Under the pieces are notes generated by a model that saw only the letters and a program-made list of their open reading frames with translations, was not told where the DNA came from and did not search any database. A stretch of DNA of 64,000 nucleotides, taken from contig OZ022257.1 of assembly GCA_963978905.1 (NCBI GenBank), positions 37,663,416 to 37,727,415 on the forward strand, given 5' to 3'. The translations under genes and the position numbers were made by a program. Every line of letters starts with the position of its first letter. Positions within the stretch are counted from its first letter, which is position 1. This document shows, in pieces, positions 34,600 through 44,537 of the stretch. The stretch comes from Trichostrongylus colubriformis (lineage: Eukaryota > Nematoda > Chromadorea > Rhabditida > Trichostrongylidae).

Positions 34600-35930
34600 C
34601 TATTTATGTGAACAAGGTCATGTTGACAGCCTTGCACTCTTCGCCGCTTAGACACCACTGATGGACTTTACTGGAACGGCGTATCCCCAGAAAAGCAAAA
34701 TCCGAGAAATCCATCTCCCACAGTCACTGGTATGGGTAATTTGAGATTCACTGCTCCTTTGTACGCACGTCATTTGAAATGAAATGTTGCTAGTTAAAAC
34801 CAACCGAAATAAAGTCTTATACCCATCCCGGAGCAATGAACCACCTTAAAAGAGTGATCAATATCGAAAAGGGGAGAATAAACACTTCTCGGCGTTGTAT
34901 TCAGTGCAGGCAGTATTCTAGAAAAGAACTCCTGATGGAAAAGATGGATATTTCAAAAGCTCTAGAGTGAACGGTTCAGACACCGGAAGTAAATAGCTGC
35001 ATAGCACCTGTAAGCTCCTGAAATCCTGATCAATATCGTTGTTCCTATGAATCACAGCCTTCAGCGGTACGAATTTCAACCGTTATCAGAAACTCTGGAG
35101 TCCTTTTATCCTTCATTAATGTCACAGGTTTTGGTTACATGAGTCTGAGTAATGGGTCCTCCATTTTTGGCGCCCTCTCTTTGATGGTAATAGGTAGGAG
35201 ACGTTCGAGCTCAAATTCTCAACGCTATTTTGGCATGAAAGCTTAAATCCACGCATACTTGCTCAACGGCTTAGGCGAACTAAGGCCTGATGTGATACCG
35301 TATAACACAGTTAATTTTTTCCGCTTTATAAATGAAAAGACGTTTCAATTTCTCGGCTGAGGCCACCTACATCCCGTGATCAGCAGCTCAGTTTTACTAG
35401 ACTTCAGTTGCTTTCTAAATGGCAGAGTAGCTTGGAGTTGCCTACCCACATGCCTCTTCTCACGATTCTCTCAATTTGCGCTAATCCTTGCTTCAAAGCA
35501 GGTCATGTTTTCCGGAACGGTCAATCATCCAATGAAAAACAACTCCCCTATCGATGTTGCTGAAAAGTAGTCACGGAGAAGAAAACATCTAGTTTATTCA
35601 CCAAATCGTCGCCGCCAAAAATGCTACGGACTGCTCTCTAAACCCTTTCAGGATTTATTCAGCATCGCCTTTATATCAACAGCAATGCTTCATCCACTAA
35701 GTCAGCAAGCTTCCGCCAACCACGAGATATTCGTTCACTTAGGCTTTCTGCTTGGGCATATTCCTTGAAGAATCTAATTTGGCTGTGGACGACCAATGTT
35801 TACGGTTACTCATAGTGAGGGAAGTGATCTAATTCACTTTCTTTAATAAAGATGCTTCTCCATACGGATGCATTCACTCTCTTTCCCTTTTTCACAGATG
35901 GCGGCTTTTCCCTGAAGGGATGTCCTTGAT
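34600..35930. other. No confident gene
   Basis: Short frames only. A plus-strand run near 35620-35830 (PLYQQQCFIH, EESNLAVDDQCLRL) is protein-like but changes frame and was not assigned. Confidence 0.3.
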
Positions 35931-35934
35931 AAGG

Positions 35935-36040
35935 GCCCCACGACAAGCATGCGGTGGACTTCACCCGAGGAGACTTTATGGTGCTGTACATGACCACCAC
36001 GCATTACAGATACGCATTGCTCCTACCAATGTGTTACTGA
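35935..36040 (+). CDS. Short open frame, possible exon
   Basis: Frame encoding PHDKHAVDFTRGDFMVLYMT and TTHYRYALLLP, ending in TGA. It lies upstream of the two-exon gene at 36496 but no splice link was found. No family recognised. Confidence 0.25.
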
Positions 36041-36495
36041 TGTGGCGGCGTGCGATCTCAAACCGTGCAAAATCATTAAGGAGGAAAAGTGGCTATTTCA
36101 TATTGTCCTTTCATCACCATCTACGTGTTAGCAACACCACTTTGGCTCCAGTGAGCGACGGATGCACTTCTGCTGCTTTCAAACAATTTTCTCCTCTTTC
36201 ATATCTCTTAGGAAGACATTCGAATACTCTGCTCTATTCTTTTATTCGGCTCCTTAATTTTATTTTTTTCCCTTATTTGTTTTCATATATACATCTCAAA
36301 ATGAGATGCGAGCTTTTTACGCCTTGCTGCGATGACGCCGAATTGTCTTGTGTCTGCTCCATTTTTCAACTAAGACGTGCTTCGAAAACCCTCTAGACGA
36401 TTAATGAATCTAGTTAATCTGAAAGCAAGAAAAACTCATTCTCAGCACACAGCAACTTACAAATTCTATACAACTTACTTCTGCACAGCTTCCAG

Positions 36496-36780
36496 ATGCG
36501 TTCACGCAGTACGGTCAGCAGTGAAGTCATTGACTATGTCAGGCAATGTAGAGGTAGAGACTCATTTAGACGTATTGCAATTAAACGGATGGCACTTCTT
36601 TTTGATGCGAAAATGGTGAGATATGGAACCGCATGCTTGACGTGCTCAGCTAATCGAAAACGTTCCCATCAATTCTCGAATTTTTGAAAATTTTTGCCTC
36701 AGATTCAATTGTTGTCTGAGCACGGGTTGAATGTGGAATTGCGTTATCTGATACTGATGTGCCGTCTTCCTACAAAATGA
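36496..36780 (+). CDS. Two-exon small gene, probably complete (65 codons)
   Basis: Exon 1 (36496-36615) begins with ATG immediately after CAGCTTCCAG, suitable for spliced-leader trans-splicing, and encodes SSEVIDYVRQCRGRDSFRRI then AIKRMALLFDAKM. It ends ATG/GTGAGA in phase 0. Exon 2 (36703-36780) follows AATTTTTGCCTCAG and encodes IQLLSEHGLNVELRYLILMC RLPTK with a TGA stop. The intron is 87 nt. Both splice sites are strong and the phases agree. If the ATG is the true start the product is a small basic protein; otherwise these are the last two exons of a larger gene. The function is unknown. Confidence 0.55.
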
Positions 36781-37018
36781 ATCTCATCAACTGTGCCAAC
36801 TCTGCCAGTTTGGGTGCATCTTCGTGGGGATATGCGCCCTTTCCGACTATGACGAGCCAGGATGGAATCACTGTCGTAGAAATCCAGTACCTGTGTGGGG
36901 CCTCTCTTGCTTTGAGCAAGAATTTGGGGGAAGTGACCAGTTGTAAGGAGCTTTCTGTAGTGTTTCGAGATCTGGACGACACTGTGACTTTCCAGTGAAG
37001 GTGAGTAGCGCAAGTCAA
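36744..37018. other. Region open in several frames on both strands
   Basis: Plus frame 36759-36998 (ASSWGYAPFPTMTSQDGITV) and minus frames ending at 36770 (PSWLVIVGKGAYPHEDAPKL) and 36744 are all open for 80-90 codons. A GAAG/GTGAGT donor lies at about 37001 on the plus strand. The real coding strand, if any, cannot be decided by eye. It overlaps the stop of the preceding gene. Confidence 0.25.
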
Positions 37019-37704
37019 GCCACTGAAGTAAACGAGCCCACCCTAGAGAAAAGCAAACTCGATTGATGCAGAAAGATCAAGTATGTGACGGGAAATCTGA
37101 GCCCATCACAGCAACCCCGCTATTGATCACCGAGTATGAACGCTACCTGACACTAGGTTGAAGCAAAATTTGGTTCTTCTTTTGAAATAAGGAATTTTAC
37201 TGAATAGATTACTATGAGGTCGAATGTATTTACTACCATTGTCGATTAATTCTTGTCAGCGTCGAAGCAGCTACTACCTTGGTGAACACCAGCTGGCGTG
37301 ATGCAAGTTAGGACATTAATGCCGCTCCAACCTGTGCGTGAGCCTCGGTTTTTCTTCCGTTTAGATGAAGAGCCAGGTTAGAAAAAAACAGTTGATCAAC
37401 GGAGTAAGGGCATAGTTATACAGATGCTGAACGCGAAGTTTCTACCTACATTGCATTACTTCCGAGCTGGCCTTTTTCAAAATGTAGCGAGACAGTTGAA
37501 AGTTGATTTTTCAAACAAGTTTCCATGCTAGTGGCAGGGTCGCCTCAGGCCACGCAGCTTCCGTGTTTAGAGCCCGATCTGTCTTCGAGACTGTAGTCAC
37601 TAGTCCTGAAGCACTGATGGAAATTTACGTCGCCCGCTGATAGGCCTCTAAAAGGGGGTATCGCCAATCCACAGGGCCGTAGATGGTTTTCATGCTCGAG
37701 AGAA

Positions 37705-38478
37705 ATGATGCAAAAATCTTCTGACAATTGCGAACAGAAACATTTTCCATTCTTAGATAGAAGTAAAGTAGAACGAGCGAACATGAGCGGTGGAAGAGGA
37801 TGGCCATGTGTATTATTAATAAAGACAATGAGAGGTGCTGGCAAATTGGAAGAGAAATGCAACTTTATAGGGCAAAGTTTCCCGCCCATGGTGCTCGCCG
37901 CATTTTGTTCACTAAGGGGGTTCGGGTACGATCAGTATGCGGGATCATGTGGATGTTTATGCTTGAACTGCCTGCTGATGACAATTGGGTCTTGGTCCGC
38001 ATCCTTCCCAAAGAAAAAGGAAGAACCGAGGTCGACACGGAAGCAGAATGCAAAACGCCCAGACTGTTCTTCAGAAATTCCGATTCCATTCGGGGACATC
38101 GCTGGGGTCGTTTGCGATGTAAAACAGCGTAATCAAGAGCTGCTGGCTGACCATAACAGCAAAAGTGATCTCATCAACAGATCACTCTATCACTCCGCTC
38201 CTGCTCGTATCTTCCGAACTCTTATCATGCCGATGCTTTTGATCGCTTTCCGTGTGTGTCGCGTGACAAAAATGATCGAGTTGAGCGCTGGGAATCGTCG
38301 TAACCTGCAGAATTTTTTTAACGTCCGTCACGTATTCTATTCAATATCATTTATCGGCAACAATGGCAATCTTTCCTTTCTCTTTAGTTTTTGCCATGCA
38401 GCAATTAACATGTCACGAATGATTATCTGTTTGTCCGCAGGAACGTGCGCGATAGACGTCATGCGTACAATTTCTTGA
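37705..38478 (+). CDS. Longest open frame in the window, unrecognised
   Basis: A 257-codon frame with a second frame (37800-38132, 110 codons, LELPADDNWVLVRILPKEKG) overlapping it. Neither shows a known domain, signal peptide or splice support. The overlapping open frames suggest either a decayed repeat protein or chance. Confidence 0.2.
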   Translation: MMQKSSDNCEQKHFPFLDRSKVERANMSGGRGWPCVLLIKTMRGAGKLEEKCNFIGQSFPPMVLAAFCSLRGFGYDQYAGSCGCLCLNCLLMTIGSWSASFPKKKEEPRSTRKQNAKRPDCSSEIPIPFGDIAGVVCDVKQRNQELLADHNSKSDLINRSLYHSAPARIFRTLIMPMLLIAFRVCRVTKMIELSAGNRRNLQNFFNVRHVFYSISFIGNNGNLSFLFSFCHAAINMSRMIICLSAGTCAIDVMRTIS

Positions 38479-38795
38479 TAGGAGATCAAACTTCGTTTGA
38501 GTTGCACTGTTAGGGCCGATCTTTTTAGAGGACCAGTATCATGTCTGCACTTTCATAAGCACTGGGTGAAATTTCGTGGAAATGTTATACTGCTTTCCGA
38601 CACATTTTCCACAGCGCAAACAGTCCCTAATCATGTTGACGTGTAGAATACGCTAGGTCCAACTTTTCTTCCAACTCCAAGGCCTCATAAATGTATATGA
38701 ATCAGTTTGAAACTTTGAAATTTTTATTCCAAAAGACTCAATTAGCTATCACAAGAAAACATTAAAAAGTAGCTGCAAAAGGAATTCTAGCCTAT

Positions 38796-39275
38796 TCAGG
38801 CTAGCTGTCGGTGCTTAGCGCCAAGACGGAACCATGTTTCAAAGCACTGCTTAAAAAGGCTAGAAGATTGAAGGAATGAGAGATATTGCCGTTGGCAGAC
38901 AGGCACTCCAGTGCCCCACTGATATGTGAGGCGAGGAGTGTGCAACTCATTCGGAATGGATCTTTCACAATCGAGAGTACTGCTCTTCATTCCTTCCTTC
39001 GTCCTTAATAGCAATGCTCCATCTGTAAGTGCTATTATATTGAAGCTACGAGAGCATGGTGGAAGTTTTCACCTTTTTGTAAGAGTCTGTGAAGATGCTA
39101 TCGTTCACTTGCACGGGAGTTATGTGAGATTTGGTCTTCCATATGATGGATAACCGAATCCTGTCCCAACCAGCCCATTTTGCGACCAGAAATGTTCACG
39201 TTGTCAGCACTCTCTGGGTTTAAACAGTACGATCTCCGTTCCAGTAACCAAACAAGATTCGATCTTGAGAAATCT
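38796..39275 (-). CDS. Putative two-exon minus-strand gene end
   Basis: The terminal exon (38796-39022) follows AATAGCACTTACAG and encodes STLDCERSIPNELHTPRLTY, QWGTGVPVCQRQYLSF and a stop after AKHRQLA. Upstream, 39109 to about 39275 is open and encodes RRSYCLNPESADNVNISGRK and MGWLGQDSVIHHMEDQ; a donor at GCAA/GTGAAC leaves one base, matching the phase of the terminal exon. The intron would be 86 nt. The start is unknown and no family was recognised. Confidence 0.35.
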
Positions 39276-39851
39276 CGACTATCCCTTTATTTTTCAACGA
39301 ACCCCTTCTTGACAGACATTATTCACCGGCTCCAAACACTCACTTGATAGTGATGCTTGTTCTCGATAAGCATGCAAAAGCATGCAAATTGTTGCAAAAG
39401 TACCGCCCTTGCAAGCAAAAAAATAAGGACACAGTGAAACATGTTTATAATATAAGTTTAGATTGTAATATATACATCCCAAATAGTTCAGAAAAATAGC
39501 ATAACGGAAGGTGTCTATAAAAATTTCAATGAAGGTAGAATGATTAGACCTGACGAGCCTCAAAACGGCAGGGAAGAAAAGCAAGGCTGAAGTCTGATCA
39601 GCTCATGATCGCTGTGTTGTGGTTATAGGTGTTTTTCATGTCTTCCTCTGTTAACCTTACATCTGTGAAGGTCCCTGCTAGTGGTTCAAGTGGTGGCGAC
39701 ATGCGCCTCACCTCTGATAGTAAGGAAGAATGAAGAGTCCAGAAGTTTGTATCGCACGAACGTGTATTCTCATGATCAGTCGATCATCACCAAGCGCACT
39801 TTTATAAATACATATTTCATCATAGATCTCATTATTAGCACCATAGTAGAG

Positions 39852-40209
39852 TCATGCTATTTCATTTTCATTTTCACTATCCTCCGTTCGCGAAGGATAG
39901 CCGTGAGCATCACTAGAAGATCGAATAAAAGAGGTTTTTGGATCAAATGCCCTCTTTCGCGATCGCGTGCTGCGTATGACCTCAATTATCGTAGATCCAC
40001 ATTCCTCCGATCGATAACCGTAATGATGCACCCCAATGCTTGTTTCATTAAAGAGATGGGTGGGTCATTCTGACGAATTACATGAATTCTGGTCATCAAC
40101 ACCTTTTTTCTTTCTCTTTCGCTAATTCTCTCTTTAACTGTTCGCACTTGTTTGTTTCTGCTTGATGTTTCACGTGCTTGACATCATTATGAATGAAATC
40201 CAATTCGCC
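39852..40209 (-). CDS. Two 3' exons of an unrecognised gene with lysine-rich segment
   Basis: Exon at 40103-40209 (after GATGTCACGTAG) encodes LDFIHNDVKHVKHQAETNKC then EQLKRELAKEKEK, likely helical, ending AAAAG/GTGTTG. A 64-nt intron leads to exon 39852-40038, which keeps phase and encodes GVHHYGYRSEECGSTIIEVI, RAFDPKTSFIRSSSDAHGYP and an acidic end SENENEIA before TGA. The acceptor AAACAAG is weak. A possible upstream exon (40459-40499) has good splice sites but does not match phase directly. The first exon resembles that at 31371-31469. The function is unknown. Confidence 0.42.
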
Positions 40210-40976
40210 CTACGTGACATCAAATGACAGTGGCGTCGGACATCTTTGTAATTCGCCAGCAGGCAATTCGGCCACGAAGTGTGTAGCTCGTGTAAAGCGC
40301 GGTAGAATCGCAACAGTGCCCCAAAGGCACGTTTTTTCGAGTTTCGCTATACCTTATGTCTTCTGATCTCTAATGTTTGTTCACAGAAGGCGATCTTCTC
40401 ACGCTCCCCTTCTTTGTCCCTCCCTCCTCCTGCTCCTTCCGGTGCCATCAGATTTTACCCTTCTTCACTGTCTAAAGAACATGCACTTTCTCGCTTCATC
40501 TGTTTTGAGAAAGGCAGGATTCAGTGGTGATCAAAGTCGGGGTTGCGGTACTACTGCCGTAATAAGTTTGAAAAATAAAGGCGGAAGACTCACCACGTCA
40601 GTAAATTCGCGCAACTAATGTTTCAGAAGCAAAAAAACCCTTCAAACAGGTTTCAAGCTGTTTTTTAATCGTCTGTGACCTTTAGAAGAGAAAGAGAGAC
40701 TGGTGGTAGTCAAAAGGAATTGTGGGGACCGACTAGTTTTGACAATTCTTGGTAGATGTTTGGGTGGATGAAATATTCCTCGAAAAGTATCGATATCTGG
40801 TACGGGGGCAGAACAAGTGAGAGCCAAATACGCTTCTAAGTGAACTATTCCAAATGAAAACACTGGAAACATCTGCTGCAACGGGATCAGTCAGGAATGA
40901 GAGCTTACTTTTCGCCGAGAATTTTGAAGCAATCTGTAACTACAGAACCAGAAAATAAAGAGGGCTTTTTTGAAAG

Positions 40977-41114
40977 TTATCCTCGATACCACGACTGACC
41001 CTGCCTACATGGCTGCTAAAACCCCGTCCATGGACTGCATGGTGTCGAATATGTCAGTCACGGAAAGAGTTGGCGATGTGGTAGCACACCATTCACTTGA
41101 AGACACAATTTGCG
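40977..41114 (+). CDS. Putative exon, unrecognised gene
   Basis: It follows GGCTTTTTTGAAAG and encodes ILDTTTDPAYMAAKTPSMDC and MSVTERVGDVVAHHSLEDTI, ending TTTGCG/GTAATT. The 138-nt length fits phases 2 in and 1 out. No neighbouring exon was joined with confidence. Confidence 0.33.
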
Positions 41115-41158
41115 GTAATTGGATGGGTCAACCTACCTACTTGGAACAGTACCCTGGG

Positions 41159-41365
41159 TAACTAGTCAGACTGCATCCTTTTCGCGTTGCCACGGTGTCC
41201 TATCACGGCGCTACACCTGCTTTAAACCCCTCTGACGCCACCCACTCGAGGTCCCTTTTGTTGGTCAACTGAGCAAAGTGGGTGTGGGTTCGTGAGTGGG
41301 TTCGTGCAGGGGTAGCGCCATGATAGGGCACCGTTGCCACGAAAAAAGTGTAGCATGACTAGTTA
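41159..41365. repeat. MITE, about 207 bp
   Basis: The left end TAACTAGTCA followed by GTTGCCACGGTGTCCTATCA and GGCGCTAC is matched inverted by the right end (TAACTAGTCA, GTGGCAACGGTGCCCTATCA, GGCGCTAC). No coding capacity. Confidence 0.8.
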
Positions 41366-41537
41366 TCAAAAGATCTGGTGCTCCAAGAAGGTAAGTCGAC
41401 CCATCTGATTATCGCGAAGTGTGCCTTTAAACCCGTGGGGTGTAATTGTAGCGAATGTATTAGGTTGAGTCAATATGAATCGGACAAATTGACAAATTTT
41501 AATCATTATCGTACAAGTTTTTAACGACAATTAGGAT

Positions 41538-42110
41538 TCACTTGAAATATGTTCCATCTTTATCGATGACCTTCTGCCACGGGTTAGGCAGATCATGGAT
41601 GTCCTTACTCCAGAGGGCCGGGGGCTGGAGCTCGAAGATGTTCTCGAGTGCCTTCTTGACGTCGTCGCGAGTTGTGAAGTCTTGACCATCCAGGTGGCGT
41701 TGGAGGTGGGAGAAAAGGGGTAATCTGAAGGGGCCAAGTATGGGGAGTACGGTGGGTGTGGAAGTACGGAGCAACTGTACGAGAGCAGCTCGGCATCGGT
41801 CGATCTTGCAATATGCGGTCTAGCATTGTCGAGCTGGAAGTGGACATGTGACCGCCGCCTTTGCGAATTTGGGACATTTGCCTTTAACTCTCGTAACTGA
41901 CGAATGTAGACGTCGGCGGATACTGTTGTACCTTTATCGAGCAGCCCAGTACTCTACACCGTGAACGCTCCACCAAATGCGGTCTTCGTCTTCGATGGAA
42001 TAGTCGCCTGACACAATCTTCGAATGCCACAAATACACTTTACTTCTGGCGGGGCATGCTCCTTATGAACTTCTTTTAGACGTCTGCCGATATCCGCGGG
42101 TTCCTGGCAG
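41538..42110 (-). pseudogene. mariner 3 transposase C-terminal half
   Basis: Minus-strand frames give the second catalytic block VHFQLDNARPHIA-like (read across frames), then PILGPFRLPLFSHLQRHLDG around the third acidic position (PSDYPLFSHL in another frame), ALENIFELQPPALWSKDIHD and LPNPWQKVIDKDGTYFK. Upstream WWSVHGVEYWAA fits the mariner catalytic core. Frameshifts break it, and the N-terminal part lies beyond the nested insertions. Confidence 0.85.
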
Positions 42111-42189
42111 ATAGCGATAGAAATATTAGGTTGTCCCAAAAGCCTTGTAGGGTTTTTTTCGATCATCACTTTTTATTATTTTTTCTTCC

Positions 42190-43218
42190 AACAAACAACA
42201 ATCAAGCAATAACGTATTCACCATTATTACCGACAACACCCTGCCCCCTCATAGGTAAATCGTTGATTCCCTCCTCCCAGGACTCTGGGTTCTGAGAGTC
42301 GAAGCCAGCGATCGCCTCTGCAAGCATGTCATAAGCGAATTTTCCCTTGGCCAGGTGGGATTCAAGAGGATGTGTAAGGTGACAGTCAGAAGGGGCAATG
42401 CCTGGAGAGTATGGCTGATAGGGCAGCACATTTCAGCCAGGCTCCTGTAGCTTGGCCTGGGTACACGCGACGTATGGGTGGGCTTTGTCATGAAGGAGGG
42501 TGACCGCGAACCTTCGCAGCACTTTTCTCGAATAGCGACGCCGATCTGCTGAAGCTGGTGGGTGTATACGAAAGCGGGTAGTGTTTCGCCTTGTGCCAGC
42601 ACCTCTTGGAAAAGCATTCCTCCCGCGTCCAGAAGCGACAGAGTAATATCTTTTTCGGATGGAGGTCGGACATGGGCTGCGTTGGCTGCTCGGCATCACG
42701 TAGCAGCCAGAAGGTGCGGGGTGTGTTGGCATGTTCCAGCTTTCATCGCCCGTAGCTAGATAGACGAGAAGGTCGTTGCGTTGCGGGCGGAGCAGCAGGG
42801 ATTGACAGATGCTCACACAGGCACTTTCGTGGTGGGTCAATATATATTTTGCTAGAAAGCTTAGAAAACGTTCTACCATATTCCTGAACCGCCTACACCT
42901 GCCTCGTGAGCATCCGTCAGGGCATGAAGTCCATCGCGACAGCACCTTCCGTAACCGGGTTCGTGAAGGCGACGATTTACGGTTATGGGTGCTTGCCAAT
43001 TCCTCTCCGCCAGCTCGTGGTTTCGGGATCGGCGCGAAGGGCGGAGAGCAGCGTCTCATCGTCGAATGCGTGTAGGCATCCCGTAGCTTGTCTTCCATGT
43101 CCATCTCGCCGTTGCTGAAGCTGATGAGCCAGCGGCGCAAGGTCTCGTAGCTCACACATCCTTTGCCGAATGCAGCGTTGATGGGGTCGCAAGCTTCCGT
43201 CTCTTTGCTGCCGACCAC
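42190..43218 (-). pseudogene. mariner 2 transposase, frameshifted and rearranged
   Basis: The N-terminal part carries AAFGKGCVSYETLRRWLISF and NGEMDMEDKLR. Between it and the catalytic core lies a piece of the element's own 5' leader, so the open frame at 42433-43218 is a chimera. The core has SLLLRPQRNDLLVYLATGDE (first catalytic aspartate in GDES), then LLHDKAHPYVA where the usual DNARPH is altered, and in another frame PGIAPSDCHLTHPLESHLAK with the third aspartate, ending LPMRGQGVVGNNGEYV. Frameshifts at about 42250-42430 make it non-functional. Confidence 0.9.
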
Positions 43219-43362
43219 TCATAGTAGATGACACCGCGTGTTGGGTGGGTATCGACTACGGGCTTTGTAGTTCTCACCACGGAATCTGGTGGGTCAATAT
43301 ATATTTTACTAGAAAGCTTAGAAAACGTTCTACCATATTCCTGAACCGCCTACACCTGCCTC
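42832..43362. repeat. Direct 74-bp duplication inside mariner 2
   Basis: GGTGGGTCAATATATATTTT(G/A)CTAGAAAGCTTAGAAAACGTTCT... occurs at 42832-42905 and 43289-43362, with almost no differences. Mariner 1 has one copy (at 20646-20710 after its nested insertion). The first copy interrupts the transposase. Confidence 0.9.
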
Positions 43363-43418
43363 AAGTAAACAAGAGTATAGAACACGCAAGAAATTTTTTG
43401 ACACGTGCCTTTCAGCGT

Positions 43419-43540
43419 TCCTTAAAGGAACCGCAAGGGGTCCGAAACAGGAGGAATATACAAAGAAAAGAGCACTTTGCAACGAACACTCAAGGTTAGA
43501 AGCGATAATAGGCGAAAAAAAAACCCGGATTCAAAAGATC
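43419..43540 (+). repeat. Fragment related to the TTAA element at 54994
   Basis: TTAAAGGAACCGCAAGGGG, AACGAACACTC, AGGTTAGAAGCGATAA and AACCCGGA blocks match 54990-55105 in the same order. It lies in the 5' leader of mariner 2, absent from mariner 1, so it is an insertion into mariner 2 or was carried by it. Confidence 0.75.
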
Positions 43541-43581
43541 TTTTTGGAAAAATCTTACAAGGCTTTTAGGACAACCTAATA

Positions 43582-44263
43582 TTAGGTAGGCAACCAAGCA
43601 ACTAAGTAAGCGGATTTTTAAATACTGCTTTTTCCCTCCAAACTGCTTTCCAGCAATATCTTCTGTACATACACATGTAGTACAAGTCCACACGCATCTA
43701 TAGGTATTATTCTCTTCCATCACCCGGATAACCCTTTTCGGCAAAATAAACATATCAACGGTCAACCTCATTTTCAATACAAAAATTATAAAAAGATTTT
43801 TCTTTGAATGGCGTTAGACAGGGAAAGAAAAAGGTGATAATCCGATGGAGCAAGATCAGGGCTATAAGGTGGATGGGGCAGCAATTTTTATCCAAGGTCG
43901 AGAATTTTTTGGCGAGTCATTTTTTCAATAGTGGTAAAAAATTTTTTAAATTTTTTTTCAAAAAATTCTCGAGCTTGGATAGAGATTGCTGCCTTATAGT
44001 TCTGATCTTTCTCCATCGGATTATCACCTTTCCCTTTCCCTGTCTAACGCCATTCAAAGAAAAAAAATTGGAATTGAAAATGAGGTGACTTTTGGTATTT
44101 TTATTTTGTCGAAAGGGGTTACTCGGGAGATGGAAGACAACAATACCTATAGATGCGTGCGGACTTGTACTACATATATATGTACAGAAGAAATTTTGTG
44201 GAAAGCAGTTTTGAGGGAAAAAGCAGTATTTAAAAATCCGCAATTACTTAGTTGCCAACCTAA
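43582..44263. mobile_element. Foldback mariner nested in mariner 3, abutting mariner 2
   Basis: The left end TTAGGTAGGCAACCAAGCAA and the right end (inward TTAGGTTGGCAACTAAGTAA) head two arms of about 340 bp that are near-complementary through GCGGATTTTTAAATACTGCT and many later blocks, meeting at about 43925. TA flanks are at 43580-43581 (shared with mariner 2) and 44264-44265. Arms carry only a transposase C-terminal piece (SSDLSPSDYHLSLSLSNAI at 43990-44050), so the 3' end was inverted and duplicated. Confidence 0.9.
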
Positions 44264-44443
44264 TAGTATGACGTTGCGGATGTGGTCTCTGGACGGCTTG
44301 AAATCGTGCGGCATGGTGGCGGAATGAAACTACTTCGGAGTGCTTGTTTTGCGGTATTCTAAAGAGCTTTTCATACTCATTCCAACGGTACTTGGTGCGT
44401 CCATTTTTAATAACTCATTGCTGAGTTATGATCTCTAGAAATT

Positions 44444-44530
44444 ACTACCATTTGTCCGAGCCATATCGACTCACTACCATTTGTCCGAGCCATATCGACT
44501 CACTACCATTTGTCCGAGCCATATCGACTC
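44444..44530. repeat. 29-bp tandem triplication in a mariner terminal repeat
   Basis: ACTACCATTTGTCCGAGCCA plus TATCGACTC occurs three times without differences (44444-44472, 44473-44501, 44502-44530). The last unit forms the right terminal repeat of mariner 3. Confidence 0.97.
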
Positions 44531-44537
44531 AACCTAA

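Larger units (their letters stand above)
42126..43579 (-). mobile_element. mariner element 2, nested in mariner 3
   Basis: The ends TTAGGTTGTCC(C/T)AAAAGCCT with CTTGTA form inverted repeats. TA flanks lie at 42124-42125 and 43580-43581. It is the same family as mariner 1. It contains an internal duplication of its 5' region (42832-42905 and 43289-43362) and an insertion related to the 54994 element at about 43419-43540. Confidence 0.95.
41460..44537 (-). mobile_element. mariner element 3 (minus orientation), host to two nested elements
   Basis: The left end TTAGGTTGAGTCAATATGAA then TCGGACAAAT is mirrored by the right end TTAGGTTGAGTCGATATGGC then TCGGACAAAT. TA flanks lie at 41458-41459 and 44538-44539. 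It is split at 42124/44266 by mariner 2 and a foldback mariner, leaving about 665 bp plus 272 bp of its own sequence. Its right terminal repeat is triplicated at 44444-44530. The subfamily differs from mariners 1 and 2. Confidence 0.92.

Noticed and set aside
37705..38478. 257-codon open frame, the longest in the window
   Set aside because: It overlaps another open frame, has no recognisable domain or splice support, and its composition drifts. Kept only as a low-confidence entry.
42433..43218. 261-codon frame that could be taken for an intact mariner transposase
   Set aside because: Its middle is the element's own 5' leader duplicated into the gene, and the catalytic end lies in other frames, so it is a rearranged pseudogene.
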